A stretch of 64,000 nt of DNA from Occultella aeris. GTDB taxonomy: Bacteria; Actinomycetota; Actinomycetes; Actinomycetales; Beutenbergiaceae. Under the pieces are notes generated by a model. The model made no database searches, was not told the origin of the DNA, and saw nothing but the letters and a program-made list of their open reading frames with translations. A program made the position numbers and the translations under genes. Below are positions 1 to 8,946 of this stretch, one piece after another (the first letter of the stretch is position 1; each line of letters opens with the position of its first letter). The stretch is taken from the NCBI RefSeq assembly GCF_902703175.1, contig NZ_CACRYJ010000016.1:1-64000 (forward strand). The letters run 5' to 3'.

Positions 1-14
1 CCGCCCTCACCCAC

Positions 15-32
15 CGACGCCACCCGGCGTCG
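15..32. other. Short hairpin before first gene
   Basis: CGACGCC and GGCGTCG form a 7-bp perfect stem with a 4-nt loop, ending 26 nt before the start codon at 59 and 14 nt before its Shine-Dalgarno. It may be the end of the terminator of a gene left of the window, or a leader structure. No T-run follows. Confidence 0.3.
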
Positions 33-58
33 CCCCCTTCATGCTCAAGGAGTACCCG

Positions 59-1708
59 ATGTCCCTTCCCCCGATCTCCCGCCGTGCCGTCCTCATCGGC
101 GGCCTCTCCGCCGGCGCCCTCGGCCTGGCCGCCTGCGGCGCGGGTGATGCCGGCACCGGCGCCTCGACCGGTCCGAGCGGCACCGACGCGGAGCCGACGG
201 CGGGTGGAACCCTGCGCTTCGCCGTCGCCAACGACCCCGCCAGCCTCACGCCGCAGGGCGGTGGCTCCGGCAACGACGCGCGCTACGTCACCCGCCAGCT
301 CGTCGACTCCCTCCTCGACCAGGATCCCGAGACTGGTGAGCTCGCGCCCTGGCTCGCCCAGGAGTGGGAGATCAACGAGGACGCGACCGAGTTCACCTTC
401 CACCTCCGGGAGGGCGTCACCTTCTCCGACGGGACACCGCTGACGGCGCAGTCGATCAAGGACAACTTCGCGGACGTGCTCGCCCAGGGCGCCCAGGCGA
501 GCTACGCCATCGAGCACCTGGCGGGGTACCTCGACACCGAGGTCGTCGACGAGCAGACGGCGATCGTCCGGTTCGACGTCCCCAGCGCCCCGTTCCTGCA
601 GGCCCTGACCGAGCCGATCTTCGGTCCGCTCGCGGCATCCACCCTGGCGCTGCCGTGGGAGGAACGCGTCTCCGGCGGCGTGATCGGCACCGGACCGTTC
701 GTGCTGGACCGCTACACCAAGGACACCGAGGTGGTCCTCACCCGGCGCGAGGGGTATGCCTGGCCCTCGTCGCTGAGCCAGAACACCGGCGAGGCCCACC
801 TGGACGAAGTGGTGTTCCAGATCGTGCCCGAGGCGAGCGTGCGCACCGGTTCCCTCTCCTCGGGTCAGGTCGACGTGATCGGTGGCGTCCCGCCGCAGGA
901 CCAGGCCACCCTCGAGGGCTCGGGCTACACGATCGTGGCCCGTGGCAACCCGGGCACGACCTTCGGACTGACGCCCTACAACGCCAAGCCGATCATCTCG
1001 GACGTGAACGTGCGGCGGGCGCTCTCCCTGGCACTGAACCGCACGGATCTGAGGGACGCGACCCTGAACGAGTCGTACGCGGTCTCCACGAGCCCGCTGG
1101 CAGCGACCACGCCGGGCTGGGTGGACCTGAGCGAGTACCTCGAGCAGGACGTCGACGAGGCGGCCCGGCTGCTGGAGGAGTCCGGGTGGGTGCCCGGCGC
1201 CGACGGCATCCGCGAGCGTGACGGTGAGCGGCTCGCGCTGGTCATCGCCTGGAGCAACAACTTCGTCGCGAACCAATCGGCGCTCGAACTGCTCCAGCAG
1301 CAGGCCAAGGAGGTCGGCATCGAGGTCGAGCTGTGGACCGGTGACGTCTCCGAGCGCACGGCGAAGGGTGCGGCCGGCGAGTTCGACCTCACCTACGGCA
1401 ACCTGAGCCGTGCGGACGGGGACATCCTGCGCACGAGCTTCGCGTTCGGCGACGAGGACCCGTTCCAGGTGGCCGACGAGGACCTGAACGCCCTGCTGGA
1501 GGAGCAGCGGGGGATCACCGACGTCGCTGCCCGCAACGAGGTCCTGGCCCGGGCGCAGGAGCGGATCCTCGAGATCGCGTTCCACATCCCGACGTTCGAG
1601 CTCACGTCCGTGCTCGGCACCACCGAGGACGTGCACGGCGTGGCGCTCGGTGCCGACTCCAGACTCACCTCCCTGGTGGACGCCTTCCTCGTCGGCGGGG
1701 CCGCCTGA
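59..1708 (+). CDS. ABC transporter substrate-binding lipoprotein, family 5 (peptide/nickel type)
   Basis: This 549-aa protein is an extracellular binding lipoprotein of the SBP_bac_5 (DppA/OppA) fold, which captures peptides or small organic solutes for an ABC importer. The N-terminus has a Tat-like SRRAVLIGG motif (residues 7-15) and a lipobox LAAC with the lipidated Cys at 26. The body carries the usual family-5 features: an LRFAVANDPASLTP start of the mature domain, a W-E-I-N-E-DATEFTFHLREG region and an NVRRALSLALNR segment. I chose ATG 59 rather than 41 because AAGGAG lies 7 nt upstream. It overlaps the next monooxygenase gene by ATGA, so the solute is probably a substrate of those flavin enzymes. 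Its permeases are not in view and may lie left of the window. Confidence 0.9.
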   Translation: MSLPPISRRAVLIGGLSAGALGLAACGAGDAGTGASTGPSGTDAEPTAGGTLRFAVANDPASLTPQGGGSGNDARYVTRQLVDSLLDQDPETGELAPWLAQEWEINEDATEFTFHLREGVTFSDGTPLTAQSIKDNFADVLAQGAQASYAIEHLAGYLDTEVVDEQTAIVRFDVPSAPFLQALTEPIFGPLAASTLALPWEERVSGGVIGTGPFVLDRYTKDTEVVLTRREGYAWPSSLSQNTGEAHLDEVVFQIVPEASVRTGSLSSGQVDVIGGVPPQDQATLEGSGYTIVARGNPGTTFGLTPYNAKPIISDVNVRRALSLALNRTDLRDATLNESYAVSTSPLAATTPGWVDLSEYLEQDVDEAARLLEESGWVPGADGIRERDGERLALVIAWSNNFVANQSALELLQQQAKEVGIEVELWTGDVSERTAKGAAGEFDLTYGNLSRADGDILRTSFAFGDEDPFQVADEDLNALLEEQRGITDVAARNEVLARAQERILEIAFHIPTFELTSVLGTTEDVHGVALGADSRLTSLVDAFLVGGAA

Positions 1709-2982
1709 TGGGCCGCTACCTGAAGACCGTCACCGGCGCCGGTGGCCGACCCGGCGCCTACGAGCTGGCCCTCGATCCGAAGCGGCACACCCTCGAGACC
1801 GCGGTCGAGGTCGCCGGGCTCGCCGAACGAGCCGGCTTCGACGCCCTCTTCACCCCGGACCTGCTCAGCTTCAACGCGCAGGGAACCATCGGCAGCCAGG
1901 ACTCGCTGACGGTGATGGCGGCGCTGAGCCTGGTCACCTCCCACGTCGGGCTGATCTCCACGGTCAGCACGACCTTCAACCACCCGTTCAACCTGGCCCG
2001 CCAGTTCGGCACCCTCGACCACATCAGCAACGGCCGCGCGGCCTGGAACCTGGTCACGTCCTCCATCGGCGAGGAGAACTACTCCAGCGAGGACCTGCCC
2101 AGCCCCGAGCAGCGGTACGCCCGGGCCGCGGAGTCCCTCGACGTGATCAATGCCCTCTACGACAGCTGGGGCGAAGGGGCCCTCGGTCACGACGAGGAGG
2201 GCCACGTCCGGTTCGACCCGACCAGGGTCCGCCCGATCGACCACAAGGGCGCCTTCTTCACGGTGGCGGGACCGCTGAACATCCCGCCGCTGCCGCAGCG
2301 GCGGCCGGTGCAGTTCGTGGCCGGCCAGTCCGCGGCCGGCCTCGAGCTGGCCGCCCGGTACGCGGAGGTCGTGTTCACGTCCCTGCCCACCCTCGACGTG
2401 GCACTCGACTTCGTGTCCCGGCTGCGCGCCCGGGCCACGGAGCTGGGCCGCCCGGAGGTGTTGCCGCTGATCATGAGTTCGTTCCACGCGACGTTCGGCG
2501 CCACCGAGGCCGAGGCGCTGCGGTTGCGCAGCGAGAAGCAGGAAGCGATCGACCTTGTCGCCGGGCGCGCCGTGCTGGAGGACATGCTCGGCGGCATCGA
2601 CCTTTCCGACCTGCCGCTGGACCGGCCGGTGCCGATCGAACGGGTGCCGGAACTGGGCAGCGTGAACCGGCGCCGTGGGCGGGTCGAGGTGTTCGGTCGG
2701 CAGGTCGCCGAGGGGCTCACCCTGCGGGAGCTGATCATCGCCGCCCAGGACACCGGCCACTGGGCCCCGGTCGGCACCCCCGAGCAGCTCGCGGACGCCG
2801 TCGAGGAACGGATGGACGCCGGGGTGCTCGACGTGCTCTCGATCGGAGGGATCGGCGACCCGGTCACCCACGATCTCGTCGTCAACGGGCTCCTGGAGGA
2901 GCTGCGCCGCCGTGGACGACTGCGTCGTGACCGCGTGGGTGACACGTTCCGCGAGAACCTCGAACTGCCGGAGCTCCCGTGA
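1708..2982 (+). CDS. LLM-class flavin-dependent monooxygenase (NtaA/SnaA/DszA group)
   Basis: This 424-aa protein is a bacterial luciferase-like TIM-barrel monooxygenase that would use reduced FMN and O2. The NtaA/SnaA/DszA group attacks nitrilotriacetate, pristinamycin, dibenzothiophene sulfone and related compounds. Group-typical stretches are visible: an N-terminal GRPGAYE segment, SQDSLTVMAALS, STTFNHPFNLARQFGTLDHIS, GRAAWNLVTS, and FVAGQSAAGLELAARYAEVVFT. The start ATG overlaps the stop of the binding-protein gene, and its own stop overlaps the next start, so the three genes are coupled. The substrate cannot be read from the sequence; an organosulfur or organonitrogen compound is an inference from the family and the adjacent importer protein. 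Confidence 0.85.
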   Translation: MGRYLKTVTGAGGRPGAYELALDPKRHTLETAVEVAGLAERAGFDALFTPDLLSFNAQGTIGSQDSLTVMAALSLVTSHVGLISTVSTTFNHPFNLARQFGTLDHISNGRAAWNLVTSSIGEENYSSEDLPSPEQRYARAAESLDVINALYDSWGEGALGHDEEGHVRFDPTRVRPIDHKGAFFTVAGPLNIPPLPQRRPVQFVAGQSAAGLELAARYAEVVFTSLPTLDVALDFVSRLRARATELGRPEVLPLIMSSFHATFGATEAEALRLRSEKQEAIDLVAGRAVLEDMLGGIDLSDLPLDRPVPIERVPELGSVNRRRGRVEVFGRQVAEGLTLRELIIAAQDTGHWAPVGTPEQLADAVEERMDAGVLDVLSIGGIGDPVTHDLVVNGLLEELRRRGRLRRDRVGDTFRENLELPELP

Positions 2983-4241
2983 CCGACTCGAGAAGTGACG
3001 ACGTGAGCGCACCGCGCGTGCCGCTGTCCATCCTGGATCTCGCGATCGTGCCCGAGGGCGGCAGCGGCGCCCAGGCGATCCGGGACGTCATCGACCTGTC
3101 CGCCGCCGCCGAGGACCTCGGCTACCGGCGGATCTGGTTCGCCGAGCACCACCTGGCTGCGGGCGTCGCGTCCGCGGCCCCGGCCGTGCTCGCCGCCCTC
3201 GCGGCCGAGCGGACCACCCGGATCCGGATCGGCTCCGGCGCGATCGCGCTGAGCGCGACCAGTCCGTTGCAGGCCGTCGAGCAGTTCGGCACGATCGCGG
3301 CGCTGCACCCAGGGCGCACCGACCTTGGTCTCGGCAGGGCATTCGTGCTGCCCCCGAAGAACGAGACACCCGACGGCGGGGCGCCGGAAAGGGAGCACGC
3401 TGCGGTTCCCGCGTGGCGGCGCCGGTCGACCCACACGCCGGCACGCGACGTCGACGGACTGCACGTGCCGGCAACCCCTGCCGGAGGCGCCGACGACGAC
3501 GGGTTCCGGAAGCGGCTGGCCCGCCGGGTCGCGCTGATCGGGCGGTCCCGCACCCCGGAGAGCTTCCGGGCCGAGGTGGACCTGGTGCTCGGCCTGCGCG
3601 CCGGGGAGCATGTCGGCCCGCCCACCGCACCGGGTGAAGGGGCCACGGTCAGCCCGCCGGCAGCCGGGGCGGACTTCGAGGTGTGGGTGCTCGCCTCCAG
3701 CGGCGGGGAGAGCGCCCGGGTGGCGGGCGAACTGGGGCTGCCGCTCGCCGCGAACTACCACGTGAGCCCGTCCAGCATCCTGGCGACGGTGGCCGCCTAC
3801 CGGGACGCGTTCCGGCCCGGGGTGCTGTCCGAGCCCTACGTGCTGGTCTCGGTCGACGCGCTCGTCGCGGACACCGACGCCCACGCCCGCGAGCTCGCGG
3901 AGCCGTTCGTGGACTGGGTGCTGTCCGTGCGCCGGACCGCCGGCGGCGCGGTCGCCTTCCCACGGCCGGGCACGACCACGCCGTGGGCCGACCGGGACCC
4001 GGCGGAGCAGGCCCTGGTGCGGGACCGGATCGACGCGCGGTTCGTCGGGTCCCCGGCCACCGTGGTGGAGCGGCTCGAGGCCCTGGTCCGGGTCACCGGC
4101 GCGGACGAGGTCCTGGTCACCACCGCCACGCACGATCCTGCCGACCGGCTCCGCTCGTTCGGGCTCCTGGCACAGGCCTGGGGTCAGCCGCCGGACATCC
4201 GGGTCGGTTCGTCGTCGGCGTCGGTGACGTCCTCGAGGTAG
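2979..4241 (+). CDS. LLM-class flavin-dependent oxidoreductase (MsnO8/alkanal monooxygenase-like)
   Basis: This 420-aa protein belongs to the luciferase-like superfamily but to a different branch from its upstream neighbour: PLSILDLAIVPEGGSG near the N-terminus and RRIWFAEHH followed by LSATSPLQAVEQFGTIAALHPGR-type sequence are typical of the MsnO8-like group. The GTG start overlaps the previous stop by GTGA. The region around residues 130-220 is Pro/Gly-rich and poorly conserved. The 3' end runs 58 bp into the convergent TPR gene. It probably acts with the first monooxygenase on the same imported compound or a breakdown product. Confidence 0.8.
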   Translation: MTDSRSDDVSAPRVPLSILDLAIVPEGGSGAQAIRDVIDLSAAAEDLGYRRIWFAEHHLAAGVASAAPAVLAALAAERTTRIRIGSGAIALSATSPLQAVEQFGTIAALHPGRTDLGLGRAFVLPPKNETPDGGAPEREHAAVPAWRRRSTHTPARDVDGLHVPATPAGGADDDGFRKRLARRVALIGRSRTPESFRAEVDLVLGLRAGEHVGPPTAPGEGATVSPPAAGADFEVWVLASSGGESARVAGELGLPLAANYHVSPSSILATVAAYRDAFRPGVLSEPYVLVSVDALVADTDAHARELAEPFVDWVLSVRRTAGGAVAFPRPGTTTPWADRDPAEQALVRDRIDARFVGSPATVVERLEALVRVTGADEVLVTTATHDPADRLRSFGLLAQAWGQPPDIRVGSSSASVTSSR

Positions 4242-4708
4242 CGGCCCACCGGGCCGGCGTAGGTGGTCAGGCTGTCCCGGAGCCCTTCGAGCGCGACGAC
4301 GGCGGCGCGCCGATCCTCCCCCAGGTCCAGCAGGGTGAGGGCCAGGAAGGCGCGGGCGGCCGCCGCGTAGGGCGCCACGAGCGTGGACTCGAGCTCGGCC
4401 CGGATCAGGTCCGCGGCCTCGGTCGCCCGGCCGAGGTTCCGCAGCGTCGACGCGAGCTGGATGATCGCCTGCTGGTGGCGAGCCGGGTCGAGCCCGCCCG
4501 AGAGCGCCCGTCGGTAGGGCGCCTCGGCGCGGGCCTCCCGGCCCGCGTAGTCATAGGCGCCGGCTACCTCGAACGCGGCCAGCGGGTCGCCTTCGTGCCC
4601 TGCCACGAGCTTCTCGATCTCCGCGAGGACCTCGTCGGGGTCCCGGTCCTCGGCATTCGCCCAGACCTCGGTGATCGTGTCGTGCCAGTTCGGTGCGGAA
4701 GCGTCCAT
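4184..4708 (-). CDS. Tetratricopeptide repeat protein
   Basis: This 174-aa soluble protein is built of helical TPR-like repeats: LAAFEVAGAYDYAGREARAEAPYRRAL (about 45-70), AIIQLASTLRNLGRATEAADLIRAEL (about 80-106) and AFLALTLLDLGEDRRAAVVALEGL (about 118-142). It resembles the small actinobacterial family of predicted TPR proteins that work as adaptors of unknown partner. No signal peptide or catalytic motif is seen. Its 3' end overlaps the convergent flavin oxidoreductase gene by 58 bp. Confidence 0.75.
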   Translation of the reverse strand: MDASAPNWHDTITEVWANAEDRDPDEVLAEIEKLVAGHEGDPLAAFEVAGAYDYAGREARAEAPYRRALSGGLDPARHQQAIIQLASTLRNLGRATEAADLIRAELESTLVAPYAAAARAFLALTLLDLGEDRRAAVVALEGLRDSLTTYAGPVGRYLEDVTDADDEPTRMSGG

Positions 4709-4735
4709 GGAGCCATGATGTCGTGTCGGTGACCA

Positions 4736-7700
4736 TCACGCCTCGATCGGTAGGAACCGAACCGCGCTGGTGCGGTGGAACGCGTTGGTGCGGACCTCCA
4801 GGGTGACGTTCCCGGCGGTACCGGCCGCGAACTCGTACGTGCCGAGCGGGCGCCAGTTGTTGGGTGCCGACCGCTGGCTGATCACGAGCTCGTCGGTGCC
4901 GCCGGCGTGGGTGATCACGTAGGCGGCCGAGTCGGTGGTCTCGGCGTTGCTCGGGTACCAGACGGCAACCTCGTAGGTGCCGGCCTCGGGGAGGTTCGGC
5001 GTCCAGGTCGCGGTGCCGCCGACCGCCTCGGGTGCGCTGTAGCGGGACCTGATCCCGTTCCAGCCGGTCAGCGAGCTGCGCAGCCACTCGCCCGTCTCGG
5101 TGTACGCGGGCGCCAGCAGCTCGTTGTGGATCACGATGCCGGCGTCCCGGATCCTGGCCTGGGCGATCGCGGTGTGCACGGTGTCCCAGCGGACCCGGAA
5201 CTGGTAGGAGGAGCCGAACGTGGCCGTCGTCGGTGAGACCACGTCCCAGGTGTGGGTGCGGACCTCGCCGGGTGCCACCGTCACGTCGAGCTGACGGTCG
5301 GTGATCTGCCAGCCGGTCTGGCCGGCGAGGACGAGCAGCCCGGTCGCCGGCGCGGCACCGGCGTTCGCGATCGTGGCGGTGAAACTGGCGGTCTCCCCGG
5401 GCGCGCCCAGCACCTCCGGCTCGACCCGCAGGGACAGGACGGCGCGTGCGTCCCGCACGGTCAGCTGTGCGGGCTCCAGGTCCGCGGTGCCACCCGTCCA
5501 GGCGGCGACGGCGGTGAGCGGGTGGGCGCCCAACGTCGCCCCGCCGGGCACGGTCAGGGTGTACGTGGCGCTCGCGGTCCCGCCGGCGGGCACCCCGGTG
5601 GGCGCGTCGACGGGCGTCAGCGTCCACCCGTCCGGGACGGCGGGAGTCACCACGAGGCCGGTCAGTGCCGCGTCGGTGCCGTTGTGGACGGTCACGGTCA
5701 GGTCGACGGCGTCCCCCGCCGTCGCGCTCGTCGGTCCACCGATCTCACCGCCGACGGCGCCGGGCGCGATCCCGGCGACGGCCGGCGGCAGGTGCAGGGT
5801 CACCTCGTCCGTGGTCACGCTCGCGGTGACGACCTGGTAGTTGAAGGTGGCCGCGAGGTCGTCGACGCCGATGGTCCACTCGTTCGGGTAGGTCTTCGGT
5901 GGGGTGTCCTGGCTCGGGCCGTCGCCGATCCGGTACCGGAGCGTCGCGGCCTCCTCGGTGTCGATGTAGACGTAGGCGTCGTAGCCCGCGGAGTCCGGCC
6001 GCACCAGGAGCGTGCCCCGGGTGAGCCCGAAGTCGGAGTTCGGGTCGGTGTCCTCGCCGTGGTGCGAGGTCAGACCGCGGTCCGCGCCGCCGGGCTCGAT
6101 CTGCCACGGCGCGGCGATGGTCACGCCCCGGATCACGACGGAGGCGATCCCCTTCGGGGGCACCTGGACGACCACCTGCCCGGCGACTGCCGTACGCGAC
6201 CTGCGGGCGCCGTCGGGCGTGACGATCTCGACGGCGTTGCGGCGCCCGCCGCTCGGGCCGAGCCCGGTCAGGGCGTTCGCCGCGTCGATGCGCACCGTCT
6301 GGGTCTGCGCGGAGGAGTTGGTCAGGCTCAGGTAGAGGGAGTCGTTCCCGACGCCGGCGAGCCAGTTCACGAGCGGGTTGTCGACCTCGACCAGACCCTT
6401 CGGGAAGTACGGCCAGACGCCGTCCTCGCCGTAGAACGTGCCCGGGCGGTGCCCGTAGGTGCTGAACTTGAAGTAGACGAAGTTCGCCTCGAAGGCGCGG
6501 GGGTAGTCGACCGCACCGTTCGAGCGGACGAAATGTTCGCTGAACAGGTAGTCGAGGGCGAGCGCGAGCTGGCCGGGCGCGTGGTGGAAGTACACCCCGG
6601 ACACCCCGACCGGACCCGTGAGCGGGAAGTCCGGCCGCATCGGCACGGCCTGGTGCTGGCGGCTGTAGTAGCCCGGATAGTTCCCGAACCGGCCGACCAC
6701 GAGGTTCTCGGCGATGTCGCCGAGCAGCTCGTCCCCGGTGTAGTGGGCGAGGCGCAGCAGCGAGCCTGCCCAGCACGGGTTCAGGACGAACCCGCCGCCG
6801 GGGTTGGGGGTGGTGGAGTCGCCGACCTTGAGGGTGGAGAGCTGCTCGAAGGTCAGGCCGTTCGTGGACACCGTCCACGCCGGCACCTCCTCGGGCGTCG
6901 CCTCCGTGGCCGGGTAGTCGGGCAGCGCGGATGGGGCCCAGTCGTACTGCTGCAGGACCGTCGGCCCTTGGCCGACCGTGACCGAACCGCCCGGGACCGG
7001 TCGCACCTGGGTCTGGGTGACGAACCGCTGGGCCTCCCGGTGTGCGCCGGTGAGGAAGACGTCCTCGCCGGTGAGCTCGTAGAGCAGCACCAGGTCGGAC
7101 CAGTACCGGCTGTAGCCGTAGCCGAAGGAGGACTCGCCGTTGTTCGTCGTGTACGGCGTCTCGATGTCGTCGCGCACGTACGCCTCGGCGATCAGGCGCG
7201 CCTGGCGCAGCCAGGACGGGTCACCGGTGAGTTCGTGAGCCGCGAGCGCGACGGCGAACGGGCTCCGGTGCCCGCCCTGCTTGTTCGCCAGCGCGAGCTC
7301 GAGGCCGCGGGCGTGCACGCCACCGTTCTGGCGGCGGGTGAGCTGGTCGATGGAGTTGAGGGTGACCGCGTCGAACGGGATGCCACCGAGGCGGTACAGG
7401 TTCACGTCGCCGTAGACCTCGCTGCCCTTGATCGGTGTGAACCCGGTGCCGGTCCGGGACAGGTGGTACTCGATCATGTCCCGGGCGCGGCGGGTGTAGA
7501 GGTCGGTGCCCGCCTGCGCCCCGACGGGCGTGGTCAGGTAGTGCGCCGAGAGCAGCACACCGGCGACGGCGGTGCGCACCGCATCGTCGTTCTCGACGTC
7601 GATGAAACCCTTCGCCCGGCTCCACCAGCCCGAGTAGGAGGGCACGAACTCCACCGAGTCGTCTGCGTCGGGGCCGTTGCCGAGCAGGTCGACCATGTTG

Positions 7701-8770
7701 TGGATGGCGTCCGTGAGCGAGGTGTCGTAGACGTTGTGCCGGTAGCTGGAGTAGGCGTACTCGCCGCGGGCGAGGTCGGTGTAGGCGTCATAGAGCGCGA
7801 TGGGCAGCGCACACACACCGAGGGCATAGCCGCGCTTGTCGCCGGCGGCCATCGGGGTCCGGCGACCCACCTGCGGGGCGTAGGCGGAGGGCACCACGTC
7901 CAGGGAGTCGTTGCGCAGGCTCAGGCCGAACGGCTGCCGGTCCGCCCCGAGGGCGCGCTCGTGCTCGAACGCCAGGACCTCCGCGGGGATGTAGACGCCG
8001 AGCGTGGCGATCTGCGCGCCGAGCGTGCGCTGGGTCAGGGCCATCGGGGCGAACATCTCCCACGCGGACTTGGGGGCGTAGTCGTTCTGGACCACGCGGG
8101 CGTGCTGCAGGGCTCCGCAGAGCACCTCGTCCACACCGGCCAGGTCGGTGACGTCGAAACTCTGGTAGCCGACCAGGAAGTCGTCGTCGCGCAGCGCCTC
8201 GAGGGTGTACTGGAGCTCGGGGTTGTCGCCGTCGAGGGACCAGCGCAGCACGAGGTCGAACACGCCCTCGGCGGCCGCGTGCAGTTCGACCGTGCGCTCG
8301 CCGACCTGGGTGCAGGAGTCGAACGCCACCCAGTGCGTCTCGAGGGCGTCGTAGATGTAGAGGGAGTCGCCCTCGGTGGCGCCGGTGAAGACGACCCACT
8401 GCTCGTCGAACCGGCCCGCCTCGGTGGTCACGGGCACCCAGGCGCCGCCGACGGCGACCTCCAGGTCCCGGACCACGGTGCGGCCGCCGTCCCAGACCGC
8501 GTCCGAGAACGTGACGCGGTGCCGCGGTCCGGTGAGCGTGGTGATCGGGGTGACGGTCAGGTTCGGCTTGTCCACCCGGCGCAGCGCGTCCGCTGGCAGC
8601 GGCGGCGCAGTCGCGGGACGCGGCCCGCGGGAGGCTGCCTGGGTGGGATCGGCAAGGGCGCCGATGACCGGAGGAAGAGCCGCCGCGGTCAGGAGGAGCC
8701 GCATGGCGTTCCTGCGGCTCAATCCATCAGAAGCGTCATTGACGATCTGCATACTCGACGTTGAGTCCAT
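4736..8770 (-). CDS. Tat-exported multidomain carbohydrate-active-like protein, catalytic family not recognised
   Basis: This 1344-aa protein starts with a twin-arginine signal (SRRNAM at 18-23, hydrophobic stretch, likely cleavage after TQA at about 44). Residues from about 50 to 900 contain a beta-rich N-terminal part and a long helical, Trp/Tyr-rich part (for example YSGWWSRAKGFIDVE, SFGYGYSRYWSDLVLLYELTG) that looks like an (alpha/alpha) toroid of glycoside hydrolases or polysaccharide lyases. I cannot name the family. Two immunoglobulin-like NEW3/CARDB-type domains follow (about 985-1090 and 1105-1190), then a C-terminal golvesin/Xly-like beta-sandwich (about 1215-1344). An extracellular polysaccharide-degrading role is inferred from domain style only. 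ATG 8770 is preferred over the open frame to 8890 because a -35/-10 pair places the transcript start on this ATG. Confidence 0.7.
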   Translation of the reverse strand: MDSTSSMQIVNDASDGLSRRNAMRLLLTAAALPPVIGALADPTQAASRGPRPATAPPLPADALRRVDKPNLTVTPITTLTGPRHRVTFSDAVWDGGRTVVRDLEVAVGGAWVPVTTEAGRFDEQWVVFTGATEGDSLYIYDALETHWVAFDSCTQVGERTVELHAAAEGVFDLVLRWSLDGDNPELQYTLEALRDDDFLVGYQSFDVTDLAGVDEVLCGALQHARVVQNDYAPKSAWEMFAPMALTQRTLGAQIATLGVYIPAEVLAFEHERALGADRQPFGLSLRNDSLDVVPSAYAPQVGRRTPMAAGDKRGYALGVCALPIALYDAYTDLARGEYAYSSYRHNVYDTSLTDAIHNMVDLLGNGPDADDSVEFVPSYSGWWSRAKGFIDVENDDAVRTAVAGVLLSAHYLTTPVGAQAGTDLYTRRARDMIEYHLSRTGTGFTPIKGSEVYGDVNLYRLGGIPFDAVTLNSIDQLTRRQNGGVHARGLELALANKQGGHRSPFAVALAAHELTGDPSWLRQARLIAEAYVRDDIETPYTTNNGESSFGYGYSRYWSDLVLLYELTGEDVFLTGAHREAQRFVTQTQVRPVPGGSVTVGQGPTVLQQYDWAPSALPDYPATEATPEEVPAWTVSTNGLTFEQLSTLKVGDSTTPNPGGGFVLNPCWAGSLLRLAHYTGDELLGDIAENLVVGRFGNYPGYYSRQHQAVPMRPDFPLTGPVGVSGVYFHHAPGQLALALDYLFSEHFVRSNGAVDYPRAFEANFVYFKFSTYGHRPGTFYGEDGVWPYFPKGLVEVDNPLVNWLAGVGNDSLYLSLTNSSAQTQTVRIDAANALTGLGPSGGRRNAVEIVTPDGARRSRTAVAGQVVVQVPPKGIASVVIRGVTIAAPWQIEPGGADRGLTSHHGEDTDPNSDFGLTRGTLLVRPDSAGYDAYVYIDTEEAATLRYRIGDGPSQDTPPKTYPNEWTIGVDDLAATFNYQVVTASVTTDEVTLHLPPAVAGIAPGAVGGEIGGPTSATAGDAVDLTVTVHNGTDAALTGLVVTPAVPDGWTLTPVDAPTGVPAGGTASATYTLTVPGGATLGAHPLTAVAAWTGGTADLEPAQLTVRDARAVLSLRVEPEVLGAPGETASFTATIANAGAAPATGLLVLAGQTGWQITDRQLDVTVAPGEVRTHTWDVVSPTTATFGSSYQFRVRWDTVHTAIAQARIRDAGIVIHNELLAPAYTETGEWLRSSLTGWNGIRSRYSAPEAVGGTATWTPNLPEAGTYEVAVWYPSNAETTDSAAYVITHAGGTDELVISQRSAPNNWRPLGTYEFAAGTAGNVTLEVRTNAFHRTSAVRFLPIEA

Positions 8771-8776
8771 ATAGTG

Positions 8777-8805
8777 ATTCAACGAACCATCCGAGGGGAT
8801 GTCAA
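8777..8805 (-). promoter_or_regulatory. Promoter of the 1344-aa exported protein (leaderless)
   Basis: On the minus strand a perfect -35 TTGACA (8805-8800) is followed after 17 bp by TTGAAT (8782-8777) and after 6 nt by the ATG at 8770. Transcription would start at or very near the A of the start codon, so the mRNA would be leaderless. No Shine-Dalgarno is present. Confidence 0.6.
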
Positions 8806-8946
8806 GGGTTGTTCGTGGCAGTCCCAGGGGTTGGACCACCCCGGCCGCCTGGTCCGGCGCTACGCCGGAGTCGCAAACTGCTGCCGCCACTGGCGCCGGC
8901 GTCCGCGAGAACGGACAATGGGGGGACTCGACGAGGTGGCGAGCCG

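Noticed and set aside
5252-8764. 1170-aa open frame on the plus strand
   Set aside because: It is the antisense shadow of the large exported protein, with Gly/Val/Arg/His-rich non-protein-like composition.
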